A stretch of DNA of 64,000 nt. It comes from Desulfuromonadaceae bacterium (GTDB taxonomy: Bacteria; Desulfobacterota; Desulfuromonadia; Geobacterales; Pseudopelobacteraceae). Location: NCBI GenBank assembly GCA_028712075.1, contig JAQTQX010000008.1, positions 85,247-149,246 on the forward strand, in the 5' to 3' direction. Positions 56,504 to 63,752 of this stretch are shown piece by piece. The first letter of the stretch is position 1, and each line of letters starts with the position of its first letter. A program made the position numbers and the translations under genes. The notes beneath the pieces are model-generated. The model worked only from the letters and a program-made list of their open reading frames with translations. It made no database searches and was not told the DNA's origin.

Positions 56504-56932
56504 ATCGAATCTCAAACATTTGAAGAACTTGAAAAGAAACTGCTCGACCAACACCATGAGCAATACCTTGCTTTCACAAGACTTATTCTCACGCTGAGTA
56601 CCGGAAGTTTTTCTTTGCTCGCCTCTTTGAGCGGAAATTTCTTAAGCAGTAGTCAGTACATCGAACTTGCAAAAGTAGCTTTGCCGCTTCTTTTCGTATC
56701 AATTCTCTCTGGAGTTTTTGTTCAACATCGCGTGACGATGCGTCCCCTAGATACTCTAAATAGCGCCGCAGAAGTAAATCGCTTGGCGATTCAACAAAAG
56801 GAAACATCTTCTCCAATAAGACTGTCACAGCGTCCCACTTTTGCTGAAAGAATTTTTTACAGGATTCAATTATTTTCATTTACAGGAGCCTTTGTTTGCT
56901 TAGGTGCATATACACTACTGTGGAAGCATTAA
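56504..56932 (+). CDS. Small membrane protein of cassette 1 (start uncertain)
   Basis: About 142 residues from the ATC at 56504. A helical N-terminus (FEELEKKLLDQHHEQYLAF) precedes three hydrophobic segments: LILTLSTGSFSLLASLSG, VALPLLFVSILSGVFV and FSFTGAFVCLGAYTLLW. It ends LLWKH. It resembles SLATT-type and other small membrane effectors in layout only; I do not recognise the family. There is no ATG, GTG or TTG in frame near the SD: GAGGAGG stands 5 bases before ATC. In-frame GTG codons (56462 here, 61373 in the copy) lie outside the cassette. Either ATC is used, or translation begins in whatever precedes the cassette. Confidence 0.65.
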   Translation: MESQTFEELEKKLLDQHHEQYLAFTRLILTLSTGSFSLLASLSGNFLSSSQYIELAKVALPLLFVSILSGVFVQHRVTMRPLDTLNSAAEVNRLAIQQKETSSPIRLSQRPTFAERIFYRIQLFSFTGAFVCLGAYTLLWKH

Positions 56933-56954
56933 ATTTGAGACAAAGGACAAACTC

Positions 56955-57020
56955 ATGTTAACCCTCATCATAATACTCGTAATTATCTTAATCATACTTG
57001 CGCCTATGAAGCGTAGATAA
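56955..57020 (+). CDS. 21-residue hydrophobic peptide of cassette 1
   Basis: ATG at 56955 with AAGGA 7 bases upstream encodes MLTLIIILVIILIILAPMKRR: a single membrane-spanning stretch with a basic tail. Size and composition resemble type I toxin peptides and other small membrane proteins, but no antisense RNA gene is evident. It lies between the membrane-protein gene and the 71-residue gene, so it could be part of one transcript. Confidence 0.55.
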   Translation: MLTLIIILVIILIILAPMKRR

Positions 57021-57046
57021 CGTTCAAACCAAAAGGAGAAACAAAA

Positions 57047-57262
57047 ATGCCAACAAGAGAATCTGTTTTAGAAGAACTTACTTATCTGGACGAAGAGACT
57101 GTTAGCGGTCGCATTTTTAGGTCACTCCATACTCCAAACGACAACGATTTTTCAAAAATAAAAACTATAAAACTCTTAGGCGAGTTGATAAGCATCTTGC
57201 GCCAAAAAGATTTAATTACAGACGATGAAATTGACGACATGTTGTTAGAGAGTGTCCAATAA
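57047..57262 (+). CDS. 71-residue acidic protein of cassette 1
   Basis: A strong SD (AAAAGGAG) precedes the ATG. The sequence is acidic and helical (TRESVLEELTYLDEETVSGR, ending DDEIDDMLLESVQ), with no recognised family. It is the best-supported translated frame in the cassette. Its 3' end overlaps the convergent gene at 57245-57469 by 18 bases. Confidence 0.65.
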   Translation: MPTRESVLEELTYLDEETVSGRIFRSLHTPNDNDFSKIKTIKLLGELISILRQKDLITDDEIDDMLLESVQ

Positions 57263-57469
57263 ACGCTCAATTATAAAAGCCAAGCGTCGTACATACAGTT
57301 CTTCACAGTTCGGGTATATCATCGGATCAACGCCTAATGTGATAGCGTCTTTCGAGGTTACTTTTCCACTTTCTAAATACCTTTGTACGCATTCCAATTG
57401 AACGCGCATAGGTACGTCTAACGGTGTGAGTGCTACCTTTTCGTGTCTCATAACAAATTCGTTTTTCAT
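57245..57469 (-). CDS. 74-residue protein of cassette 1, opposite strand
   Basis: The leftward ATG at 57469 has AAAGGAG 8 bases upstream. The protein (MKNEFVMRHEKVALTPLDVP, ending YVRRLAFIIERLLDTL) is basic and helical, with no recognised family. The frame is open further upstream into the attC region (to 57577), but that part is not likely translated. Opposite-strand genes are rare in integron cassettes and usually carry their own promoter, as do toxin-antitoxin cassettes. Confidence 0.6.
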   Translation of the reverse strand: MKNEFVMRHEKVALTPLDVPMRVQLECVQRYLESGKVTSKDAITLGVDPMIYPNCEELYVRRLAFIIERLLDTL

Positions 57470-57531
57470 CACTATTTCTCCTTTTGTCCCCGAAGGGAAG
57501 TTATGGAGTGCGGCTGGAAATAACCCAATGT

Positions 57532-57605
57532 CATAACCAACCTGTCGGACGCTGACCGTGCGGAAAAGACCCCGCACGGCAGGTCAACAGGGCACCCCGT
57601 TGAAC
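57532..57605 (+). repeat. attC-like site 1 (end of cassette 1)
   Basis: CATAAC at 57532 complements the cassette's own GTTATAC start. A central perfect stem CCGTGCGG/CCGCACGG flanked by CCTGT/ACAGG arms with unpaired bases leads to the consensus core GTTGAAC (GTTRRRY) at 57599-57605. Confidence 0.65.
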
Positions 57606-57651
57606 ACAGAAGGAAACAGAAAGAGAAAAATTCAACGGCATGGAGGAGATA

Positions 57652-60612
57652 ATGTTTCGTAGATACTCAAGAATTATAGCGGCTGTGGTAATTTGCTTCT
57701 TCACATGGACATCCGGCGGAGTGTTCAGCATTGCTCATGCGGCGCAGGATGCTGTGAAGAAAGAGAAGGCAAAGGAACAGCAGAAAAAGAAATCGGAGGG
57801 GCCGGAGGAGCGTTTTGCAAAGGCCACCGAGGAACTGCAAGAGGCACTATCCGCCCCGAAGGCGGATGCTGAAACCAAGAAGCAGCGGCTGAAAGCCGCA
57901 AAAACCGAGATTGAAACCCTCGATCCGGAAATCCGCAAACAGTTCGCCGAGACGGAAAAGAAGCTCAAGGACGCGAAGCTCCCCGATGTAATCCTCCAAC
58001 GCCATCATAAGTTCGTTAAAAGATATGATGACAACCTTGCCGAACTGAAAGGCAATATTGAGCGGGTCGAGAAGGCCAAGGACAATAAAGAAGCAGAGAT
58101 AGAAATCGATAAGGTTGAAAAGCACCTGAAGCGGGTAAAAGCCCCATCAAGACACCAGAAGCTCGACCCGAACAACCTTCCCCACCGGCAACCGAAATCG
58201 ATCAAGCGCGAACCACGTCTCAAAAAAGAAGAATTCGATCAAGACGTTAAAAAAGACAAACACGCTTGGAAAAACGAAAAGCGGATTCAAGTCGCCTCGG
58301 CCGGTTCACTGGCCGGACTCCTCACCTCCAGCGTTGTTAACGCCACCATCCCGCCTACTGCCGCCGAGCTGGCGGAAACCATTGATGTTCAACTGACTCC
58401 GGAAATCAGAGCGAAAGCACTGGAGCTGGAATACAAACCGGTCAAGCTCTACGAGTGGGTGCGCAACAACATCGAATTCGTCCCTACGTGGGGTTCAATT
58501 CAGGGAGCCAACATGACCCTGCTGACCAAACAGGGGAACGCCTTTGATAGCGCTTCGCTGCTCATCGCACTGCTGCGGGCATCTGGCATCCATGCCCGTT
58601 ATGTTACAGAATCGGTTACGCTTCCGATTGATAAATTTATGAACTTGGCCGGTGGCTTTACCGATCCCATGGCGGCACTTGACTTCATGTCGAGCGGAGG
58701 AGTACCGACCAAGGCTCTGACCGAAGGCGGTAAAGTGACCCACGCTCGTTTTGAACATGTTTACGTTGAAGCATGGATCCATTATTTTCCTTCTCGTGGA
58801 GCAAAACACATCAATGGCAAAGGCCAAATTTGGATACCACTCGATCCCTCTTACAAAGAGTACACCTACACCAATGGCATCGACATAAAGAGTGCCGTCC
58901 CCTTTGACTCTCAATCATTCCTGTCGCAGATACAATCCACCGCCACCATCAACGAGGCACAAGGATACATCACCGGCGTAAACTCCCAACTCACCCAGCA
59001 GGCCATGCTGGATTACCAGACCAACGTACAGAGCTACATCAAGCAGAACTACCCCAACGCCACCGTCGGTGACGTCCTCGGTAAGAAGGAAATCGTCAAA
59101 AAAGAATATCCCTTTCTTCTCGGGACGCTCCCGTATCGCACCTCAATAAAAGGGAGCACGTTCAACGAAATTCCAGACACCTATCGCCACAAGCTGTCAT
59201 TCAACATCAAGAATGACACCGTAGATCTTTCCGCTTACGATCCGGACGCAGTAATCGTTGACACATCCTTGAACATAATCAAAAGCCTGCCGGAACTGGC
59301 TGGTAAAAAGATCACGCTCAGCTACTCCCCCGCCACCCCTCAAGACGAAGCGGTCATCAACTCATTTCTGCCTACGCCACATGCGGACGGCACACCGATT
59401 CAGCCGAACGAGCTACCATCCCAACTCCCGGCGTATCTCATCAACGTCAAACCGGAATTGCGGATTGACGGGCAGATAGTAGCGACCGGTGCGCCGGTCG
59501 GACTCGGTGGAACCAATATCTTCACCATGACCTTTTCTGACCCGTCGTACGGTTCAAGTCAGGTCGTCAATTACATCGACGCCGGAGTGTATCAGGCAAT
59601 TGGGCTGAATCTGGGAAGAATCAGTCAGGAGCAGTTGTCGGCTATCACGGCCAAACTGGAAGCGACAAAAGCAAAACTTCAGAGCAATGATTTTGCAGGG
59701 CTCAGCAAAGACGACCTAATCGGCGATGTGCTGTATACCACCGCCATGTCCTACCACGCCGAACTTGGCTCGATGAACTTAATTACCGCTAAAACCATGA
59801 ACGTCATCGCCATAACTCTACCTTCGGAAACCATTTTCGCGACGAAGCTGAAAGTGCTTACATTATGGGGCATACCGAGGTGGGTGCAGTCTGATGGTCT
59901 CAACATGGATGCGGATTATTTGATGCAAGTGGTAAAACCGAAAGATGGCAATAGCGAATATGCGAAGCAGTACATGATTGGCAGTGGTACAACCTCATCG
60001 GCATTAGAGCACAGCATACCGGAGCAGATCTTTTCGACGTCGGATAACCCGGCACAAGGTATCAGTACGGTTAAGGCGCTCAAAATTGCCAACGACCAGG
60101 GCATACCAATCTACACTGTCAATCAGGCAAACATAGCCACCATCTTGCCGCAACTCCATGTCAGTCAGGAAGTAATAACTGACATCCAAAACGCCGTCAA
60201 TGCCGGGAAGGTGGTCACTGTTTCAAAAACCAACATAAGTTTTAACGGTTGGATCGGGTGTGGATATATCATTAGTGACCCCGACACCGGTGCTGGAGCA
60301 TATATGATCAGCGGCGGGTCGAACGGAGCGGCAATATTGACGTACATTGCTATGTTTATAACTTATTCAGCATGGGGTGACGCATGGGTAACAATAAGTG
60401 AATACTGGGTTAATCTAATTGTAAAAAATGCTGACTTTCTGAAATGCATGGTTCCATGCAAATTGGCGTTTTATGTCCCATGTGGAGCGTTTACCATGGG
60501 TGTAGGAGCAATTCCAGCCGGAGTATTAGTGACAAGGGGTGTTTGGTTAGCATGTCAAGTTTCAAGTACAAAGTTATGTGGAGCTATTTGCCCGAATTTC
60601 ACAGGTTTTTAA
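57652..60612 (+). CDS. Secreted transglutaminase-like protein, possible polymorphic toxin
   Basis: 986 residues. Signal peptide (RRYSRIIAAVVICFFTWTSGG), a Lys/Glu-rich coiled coil (~30-200), and a transglutaminase-like fold: GNAFDSASLLIALLRASGIHARY (~294-316; quoted core SASLLIALLR), HVYVEAW (His ~369) and PLDPSYK (Asp ~398). The position of the catalytic Cys is occupied by Ser/Ala, so enzyme activity is doubtful. Long middle region, then DPDTGAGAYMISGG (~875), a motif I recall preceding variable C-termini in related large Geobacter proteins. The last ~95 residues are hydrophobic and Cys-containing (CMVPCKLAFYVPCG, CGAICPNF), and downstream DNA is AT-richer. ATG at 57652 has GGAGG upstream; an ATG at 57640 overlaps that SD. 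Confidence 0.75.
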   Translation: MFRRYSRIIAAVVICFFTWTSGGVFSIAHAAQDAVKKEKAKEQQKKKSEGPEERFAKATEELQEALSAPKADAETKKQRLKAAKTEIETLDPEIRKQFAETEKKLKDAKLPDVILQRHHKFVKRYDDNLAELKGNIERVEKAKDNKEAEIEIDKVEKHLKRVKAPSRHQKLDPNNLPHRQPKSIKREPRLKKEEFDQDVKKDKHAWKNEKRIQVASAGSLAGLLTSSVVNATIPPTAAELAETIDVQLTPEIRAKALELEYKPVKLYEWVRNNIEFVPTWGSIQGANMTLLTKQGNAFDSASLLIALLRASGIHARYVTESVTLPIDKFMNLAGGFTDPMAALDFMSSGGVPTKALTEGGKVTHARFEHVYVEAWIHYFPSRGAKHINGKGQIWIPLDPSYKEYTYTNGIDIKSAVPFDSQSFLSQIQSTATINEAQGYITGVNSQLTQQAMLDYQTNVQSYIKQNYPNATVGDVLGKKEIVKKEYPFLLGTLPYRTSIKGSTFNEIPDTYRHKLSFNIKNDTVDLSAYDPDAVIVDTSLNIIKSLPELAGKKITLSYSPATPQDEAVINSFLPTPHADGTPIQPNELPSQLPAYLINVKPELRIDGQIVATGAPVGLGGTNIFTMTFSDPSYGSSQVVNYIDAGVYQAIGLNLGRISQEQLSAITAKLEATKAKLQSNDFAGLSKDDLIGDVLYTTAMSYHAELGSMNLITAKTMNVIAITLPSETIFATKLKVLTLWGIPRWVQSDGLNMDADYLMQVVKPKDGNSEYAKQYMIGSGTTSSALEHSIPEQIFSTSDNPAQGISTVKALKIANDQGIPIYTVNQANIATILPQLHVSQEVITDIQNAVNAGKVVTVSKTNISFNGWIGCGYIISDPDTGAGAYMISGGSNGAAILTYIAMFITYSAWGDAWVTISEYWVNLIVKNADFLKCMVPCKLAFYVPCGAFTMGVGAIPAGVLVTRGVWLACQVSSTKLCGAICPNFTGF

Positions 60613-60624
60613 GGAGTGGCCTTA

Positions 60625-60888
60625 ATGATATGTCCTGTTTGCAAAATTAAAATTAATATTTTAGTGATACGAAACAACCATCTATGTGCACATTGCGGCG
60701 CTAAACTATCTTATAATTATGATAACGCCATAATTTTTATGGGGTTGTCTTCTGTTGTAACTACAGTTTTGATATCGAGCTTCGTAAGATCTCTATGGTT
60801 ATTTGTTGTGGTTGATATTGTTTTGAGTTCGCTTATTTCAATTATAGTTTTTGAATCATTAGTAAAGATAACTGTGGATAAGGAATAA
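60625..60888 (+). CDS. Zinc-ribbon membrane protein, possible immunity protein
   Basis: 87 residues. An N-terminal zinc ribbon (CPVC ... CAHC) is followed by two hydrophobic helices (IIFMGLSSVVTTVLISSFV and LFVVVDIVLSSLISIIVF). GGAG lies 8 bases before the ATG at 60625; a GTG at 60616 overlaps it. It starts 12 bases after the toxin candidate, is AT-rich, and is in the position usual for an immunity gene. Function is inferred from position only. Confidence 0.6.
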   Translation: MICPVCKIKINILVIRNNHLCAHCGAKLSYNYDNAIIFMGLSSVVTTVLISSFVRSLWLFVVVDIVLSSLISIIVFESLVKITVDKE

Positions 60889-60891
60889 CAC

Positions 60892-61302
60892 ATGCACGAA
60901 ATAACAGTGATTTGTGCTGGCTTAGGTTGCGCACTGCTCTCTGCGATTCTGGTTAAAAGGAAAGTGAAAAAGCTTCCTGATTTGAGTGATGATGTTTTTG
61001 TGAAAAAGTTCAACGATATCTACAAAGGTGTCTCAAAAGAAGCAGTACTGCGTGAGAGGGATAGTTTGGCAAGTCAATTAGGAATTCCATGTCAAAAGCT
61101 CGATCCTTCGTACACTTTTGACGAACTCTCGAAGCATTTGGATTCTTTCGGTAGTTATCAACTTGCCATTGGCGATTTAGAAAATACAACGTCAGAGTTG
61201 TTTGAAAAACTCGGAGTGAATAAGCCCTATAAGAGCCCATCCAACATAGGCGAATTTATTCATGAAATTATTAAGGTCAAAACAGCAGCCCTTAGTGGAT
61301 AA
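60892..61302 (+). CDS. Membrane-anchored hypothetical protein, possible second immunity protein
   Basis: 136 residues. One N-terminal membrane helix (ITVICAGLGCALLSAILV), then a helical cytoplasmic domain (FVKKFNDIYKGVSKEAVLRE, LDPSYTFDELSKHLDSFG). I do not recognise the family. Three bases after the previous stop, with AAGGA upstream. Last gene of cassette 2, 28 bases before its attC. Confidence 0.6.
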   Translation: MHEITVICAGLGCALLSAILVKRKVKKLPDLSDDVFVKKFNDIYKGVSKEAVLRERDSLASQLGIPCQKLDPSYTFDELSKHLDSFGSYQLAIGDLENTTSELFEKLGVNKPYKSPSNIGEFIHEIIKVKTAALSG

Positions 61303-61330
61303 CGTAATTTCTTGAGCGAGAAAGGACAAT

Positions 61331-61393
61331 GTCCAACGAAGCGCAGCACCGGTCGGCTAAAAACCGCCGCCGGTGTGCTCTCAGCCGTTATAC
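61331..61393 (+). repeat. attC-like site 2 (end of cassette 2)
   Basis: R'' box GTCCAAC (fits RYYYAAC) at 61331, arms AGCACCGG and CCGGTGTGCT with a mismatch and unpaired bases, and the core GTTATAC at 61387-61393. Confidence 0.65.
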
Positions 61394-61417
61394 ACCCCCA
61401 AGAAAGAGGAGGCTCGC

Positions 61418-61846
61418 ATCGAATCTCAAACATTTGAAGAACTTGAAAAGAAACTGCTCGACCAACACCATGAGCAATACCTTGCTTTCACAAGACTTAT
61501 TCTCACGCTGAGTACCGGAAGTTTTTCTTTGCTCGCCTCTTTGAGCGGAAATTTCTTAAGCAGTAGTCAGTACATCGAACTTGCAAAAGTAGCTTTGCCG
61601 CTTCTTTTCGTATCAATTCTCTCTGGAGTTTTTGTTCAACATCGCGTGACGATGCGTCCCCTAGATACTCTAAATAGCGCCGCAGAAGTAAATCGCTTGG
61701 CGATTCAACAAAAGGAAACATCTTCTCCAATAAGACTGTCACAGCGTCCCACTTTTGCTGAAAGAATTTTTTACAGGATTCAATTATTTTCATTTACAGG
61801 AGCCTTTGTTTGCTTAGGTGCATATACACTACTGTGGAAGCATTAA
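61418..61846 (+). CDS. Small membrane protein of cassette 3 (duplicate)
   Basis: Identical to the product of 56504-56932. Here the open frame extends into the preceding attC site to a GTG at 61373, giving a different N-terminal extension from copy 1, so the extension is not part of the cassette's own gene. The GAGGAGG-ATC arrangement is unchanged. Confidence 0.65.
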   Translation: MESQTFEELEKKLLDQHHEQYLAFTRLILTLSTGSFSLLASLSGNFLSSSQYIELAKVALPLLFVSILSGVFVQHRVTMRPLDTLNSAAEVNRLAIQQKETSSPIRLSQRPTFAERIFYRIQLFSFTGAFVCLGAYTLLWKH

Positions 61847-61868
61847 ATTTGAGACAAAGGACAAACTC

Positions 61869-61934
61869 ATGTTAACCCTCATCATAATACTCGTAATTAT
61901 CTTAATCATACTTGCGCCTATGAAGCGTAGATAA
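61869..61934 (+). CDS. 21-residue hydrophobic peptide of cassette 3 (duplicate)
   Basis: Identical to 56955-57020, including its AAGGA SD. Confidence 0.55.
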   Translation: MLTLIIILVIILIILAPMKRR

Positions 61935-61960
61935 CGTTCAAACCAAAAGGAGAAACAAAA

Positions 61961-62176
61961 ATGCCAACAAGAGAATCTGTTTTAGAAGAACTTACTTATC
62001 TGGACGAAGAGACTGTTAGCGGTCGCATTTTTAGGTCACTCCATACTCCAAACGACAACGATTTTTCAAAAATAAAAACTATAAAACTCTTAGGCGAGTT
62101 GATAAGCATCTTGCGCCAAAAAGATTTAATTACAGACGATGAAATTGACGACATGTTGTTAGAGAGTGTCCAATAA
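61961..62176 (+). CDS. 71-residue acidic protein of cassette 3 (duplicate)
   Basis: Identical to 57047-57262 with the same AAAAGGAG SD; 18-base tail overlap with the convergent gene. Confidence 0.65.
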   Translation: MPTRESVLEELTYLDEETVSGRIFRSLHTPNDNDFSKIKTIKLLGELISILRQKDLITDDEIDDMLLESVQ

Positions 62177-62383
62177 ACGCTCAATTATAAAAGCCAAGCG
62201 TCGTACATACAGTTCTTCACAGTTCGGGTATATCATCGGATCAACGCCTAATGTGATAGCGTCTTTCGAGGTTACTTTTCCACTTTCTAAATACCTTTGT
62301 ACGCATTCCAATTGAACGCGCATAGGTACGTCTAACGGTGTGAGTGCTACCTTTTCGTGTCTCATAACAAATTCGTTTTTCAT
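62159..62383 (-). CDS. 74-residue opposite-strand protein of cassette 3 (duplicate)
   Basis: Identical to 57245-57469 with the same AAAGGAG SD before the ATG at 62383. Confidence 0.6.
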   Translation of the reverse strand: MKNEFVMRHEKVALTPLDVPMRVQLECVQRYLESGKVTSKDAITLGVDPMIYPNCEELYVRRLAFIIERLLDTL

Positions 62384-62445
62384 CACTATTTCTCCTTTTG
62401 TCCCCGAAGGGAAGTTATGGAGTGCGGCTGGAAATAACCCAATGT

Positions 62446-62519
62446 CATAACCAACCTGTCGGACGCTGACCGTGCGGAAAAGACCCCGCACGGCAGGTCA
62501 ACAGGGCACCCCGTTGAAC
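62446..62519 (+). repeat. attC-like site 3 (end of cassette 3)
   Basis: Same sequence as attC-like site 1 through GTTGAAC at 62513-62519, after which the two loci diverge. Confidence 0.65.
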
Positions 62520-63752
62520 AATATTTAAAATAGACTAAAGCGGAGGAATTATGCATTCACCAGAGGTAAGTTGTTTTCTTTCATGCTCATTTAAACCAGA
62601 GGATTCTGATTTAAACAATTTGATATTGACCATTTGTAACTCACTGGATATCAAATGCAAAAATGTTGATGGAGGATTTTCTGAAGTACCTTCAGAAGTG
62701 GCTAGGCAACAAATCGAAGATTCACAAATAGTTATAGTAATAGCCGTTAAAAGGGACAAAATTAACGACACCTCTTGGCAGATGCCACCGGCTGTTCATG
62801 ATGAAATCTCAATGGCGTATGCATTAAAAAAAGACATTTTGGTCTTAAAAGAAAAGGAAGTCAGCGTCACAGGTTTTTTATCAAGCTATTGTACTTTTTA
62901 TGAATTCGACAGAGCTCTGATTTGCCAAAATGCAACGCTAGAAAAAATCATTTCATCAATTCACAAAATTAAAATAAAAGCTGTCAAGTCACATGATCTC
63001 ATCCCAAGGCAAGATGCTACTGGATTTTTTGCGGAAAGCGTTAATTTCTTGGCTGAGCTTTTAGTTGAGAATGGAGAGTATATTTGGAAATATAATTCCA
63101 GCAGAACTCTTAAGTTTTCTGACAAATTTTCAGGAAAATTAAAAAATGCCGCATGGACAGCAGCAAAACCAGACAATCCGCAACACAAAATAACCTGGGA
63201 TGCAGCTTTACTCGATAGTTCACGAAAATTTACAATGACAACAGAAGTCGAGAAGGATGAACCAGAATGCTTAGAAGTTGCAGTTATTTTAGATCCAAAA
63301 CCTAAAGAAAATGACACAGCAACAGTAAGCTTTGAATATAAATCAAAATATCTAAATCCTATTAAGAAGGAAGATATCCCAGCAAATTTTACTAATAGAG
63401 TTGGAAGTAAGACGTTTGATTGCCTTGACGGTTTTTTACCAATTCAAAGAACAAAGAATTTCAAAGGCCAATTCAGATTTCCAAGAGAATATAAATTAAG
63501 ACCTGAAGACATTTATACGTTTGTAGCAAGTTATAGTTCTGGTGTTGATTATATCGTCGAAAGCGAAATGGATCGGATGAAAGTGAATATAGAAGACTTT
63601 GGTGGAGTATTAATCGTCACAATATCAACACAAAGTCCGCTAGAAGGTCATGTTTACGGATTAGCATGGAATATCCCTATTTAATCAGTTCAACCAACGG
63701 CAGCACCGGTCAGCGGGAAAAAGCCCCCGCCGAGCCGGTGTGCCTTTCCACG
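62514..63752 (+). mobile_element. Gene cassette 4: TIR/SLOG-like protein
   Basis: Starts at TTGAAC and ends at G of GTTGGCA (63752). Its R'' box GTTCAAC at 63688 is the exact reverse complement of its own start GTTGAAC, as expected for a cassette's excised circular attC. Confidence 0.7.
62551..63684 (+). CDS. TIR/SLOG-like N-terminal domain protein, possible defence protein
   Basis: 377 residues, AT-rich gene. The N-terminal ~130 residues look like a TIR- or SLOG-like nucleotide-handling fold: VSCFLSCSFKPEDSDLNN, then QIEDSQIVIVIAVKRD, and PPAVHDEISMAYALKKDILVL, where Glu in HDEIS sits at the position of the TIR catalytic Glu. The C-terminal ~220 residues (WTAAKPDNPQHKITWD, VDYIVESEMDRMKVNIED) appear beta-rich with no recognised family. 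GGAGG is 5 bases before the ATG. Such domains act as NADases or signal sensors in anti-phage systems; that role here is inference. Confidence 0.55.
   Translation: MHSPEVSCFLSCSFKPEDSDLNNLILTICNSLDIKCKNVDGGFSEVPSEVARQQIEDSQIVIVIAVKRDKINDTSWQMPPAVHDEISMAYALKKDILVLKEKEVSVTGFLSSYCTFYEFDRALICQNATLEKIISSIHKIKIKAVKSHDLIPRQDATGFFAESVNFLAELLVENGEYIWKYNSSRTLKFSDKFSGKLKNAAWTAAKPDNPQHKITWDAALLDSSRKFTMTTEVEKDEPECLEVAVILDPKPKENDTATVSFEYKSKYLNPIKKEDIPANFTNRVGSKTFDCLDGFLPIQRTKNFKGQFRFPREYKLRPEDIYTFVASYSSGVDYIVESEMDRMKVNIEDFGGVLIVTISTQSPLEGHVYGLAWNIPI

Larger units (their letters stand above)
56474..57599 (+). mobile_element. Gene cassette 1 (1126 bp, four small ORFs)
   Basis: Boundaries are defined by comparison with cassette 3: the two stretches match base for base as far as I can read from TT of GTTATAC to G of GTTGAAC, and diverge immediately outside. 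Those are the recombination points expected for an integron integrase. The unit ends with an attC-like hairpin. Contents: membrane protein, 21-residue peptide, 71-residue acidic protein and a convergent 74-residue protein. Confidence 0.75.
57600..61387 (+). mobile_element. Gene cassette 2 (3.8 kb): transglutaminase-like toxin candidate and two small genes
   Basis: It runs from TTGAAC after attC 1 to G of GTTATAC at 61387. Its R'' box GTCCAAC (61331) is complementary to the GTTGAAC that begins the cassette except at one base. At 3788 bp it is far longer than a usual integron cassette and holds three genes in one direction. Confidence 0.65.
61388..62513 (+). mobile_element. Gene cassette 3, direct duplicate of cassette 1
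   Basis: 1126 bp, offset by exactly 4914 from cassette 1. All four encoded products are identical between copies and I saw no base difference. The match starts and ends at GTT core sites, which points to cassette re-insertion by site-specific recombination and not to ordinary tandem duplication. Confidence 0.75.

Noticed and set aside
56462..56932. GTG at 56462 as start of the cassette membrane protein
   Set aside because: It lies before the cassette boundary, and the duplicate copy has a different upstream sequence, so the extension is not inherited with the gene.
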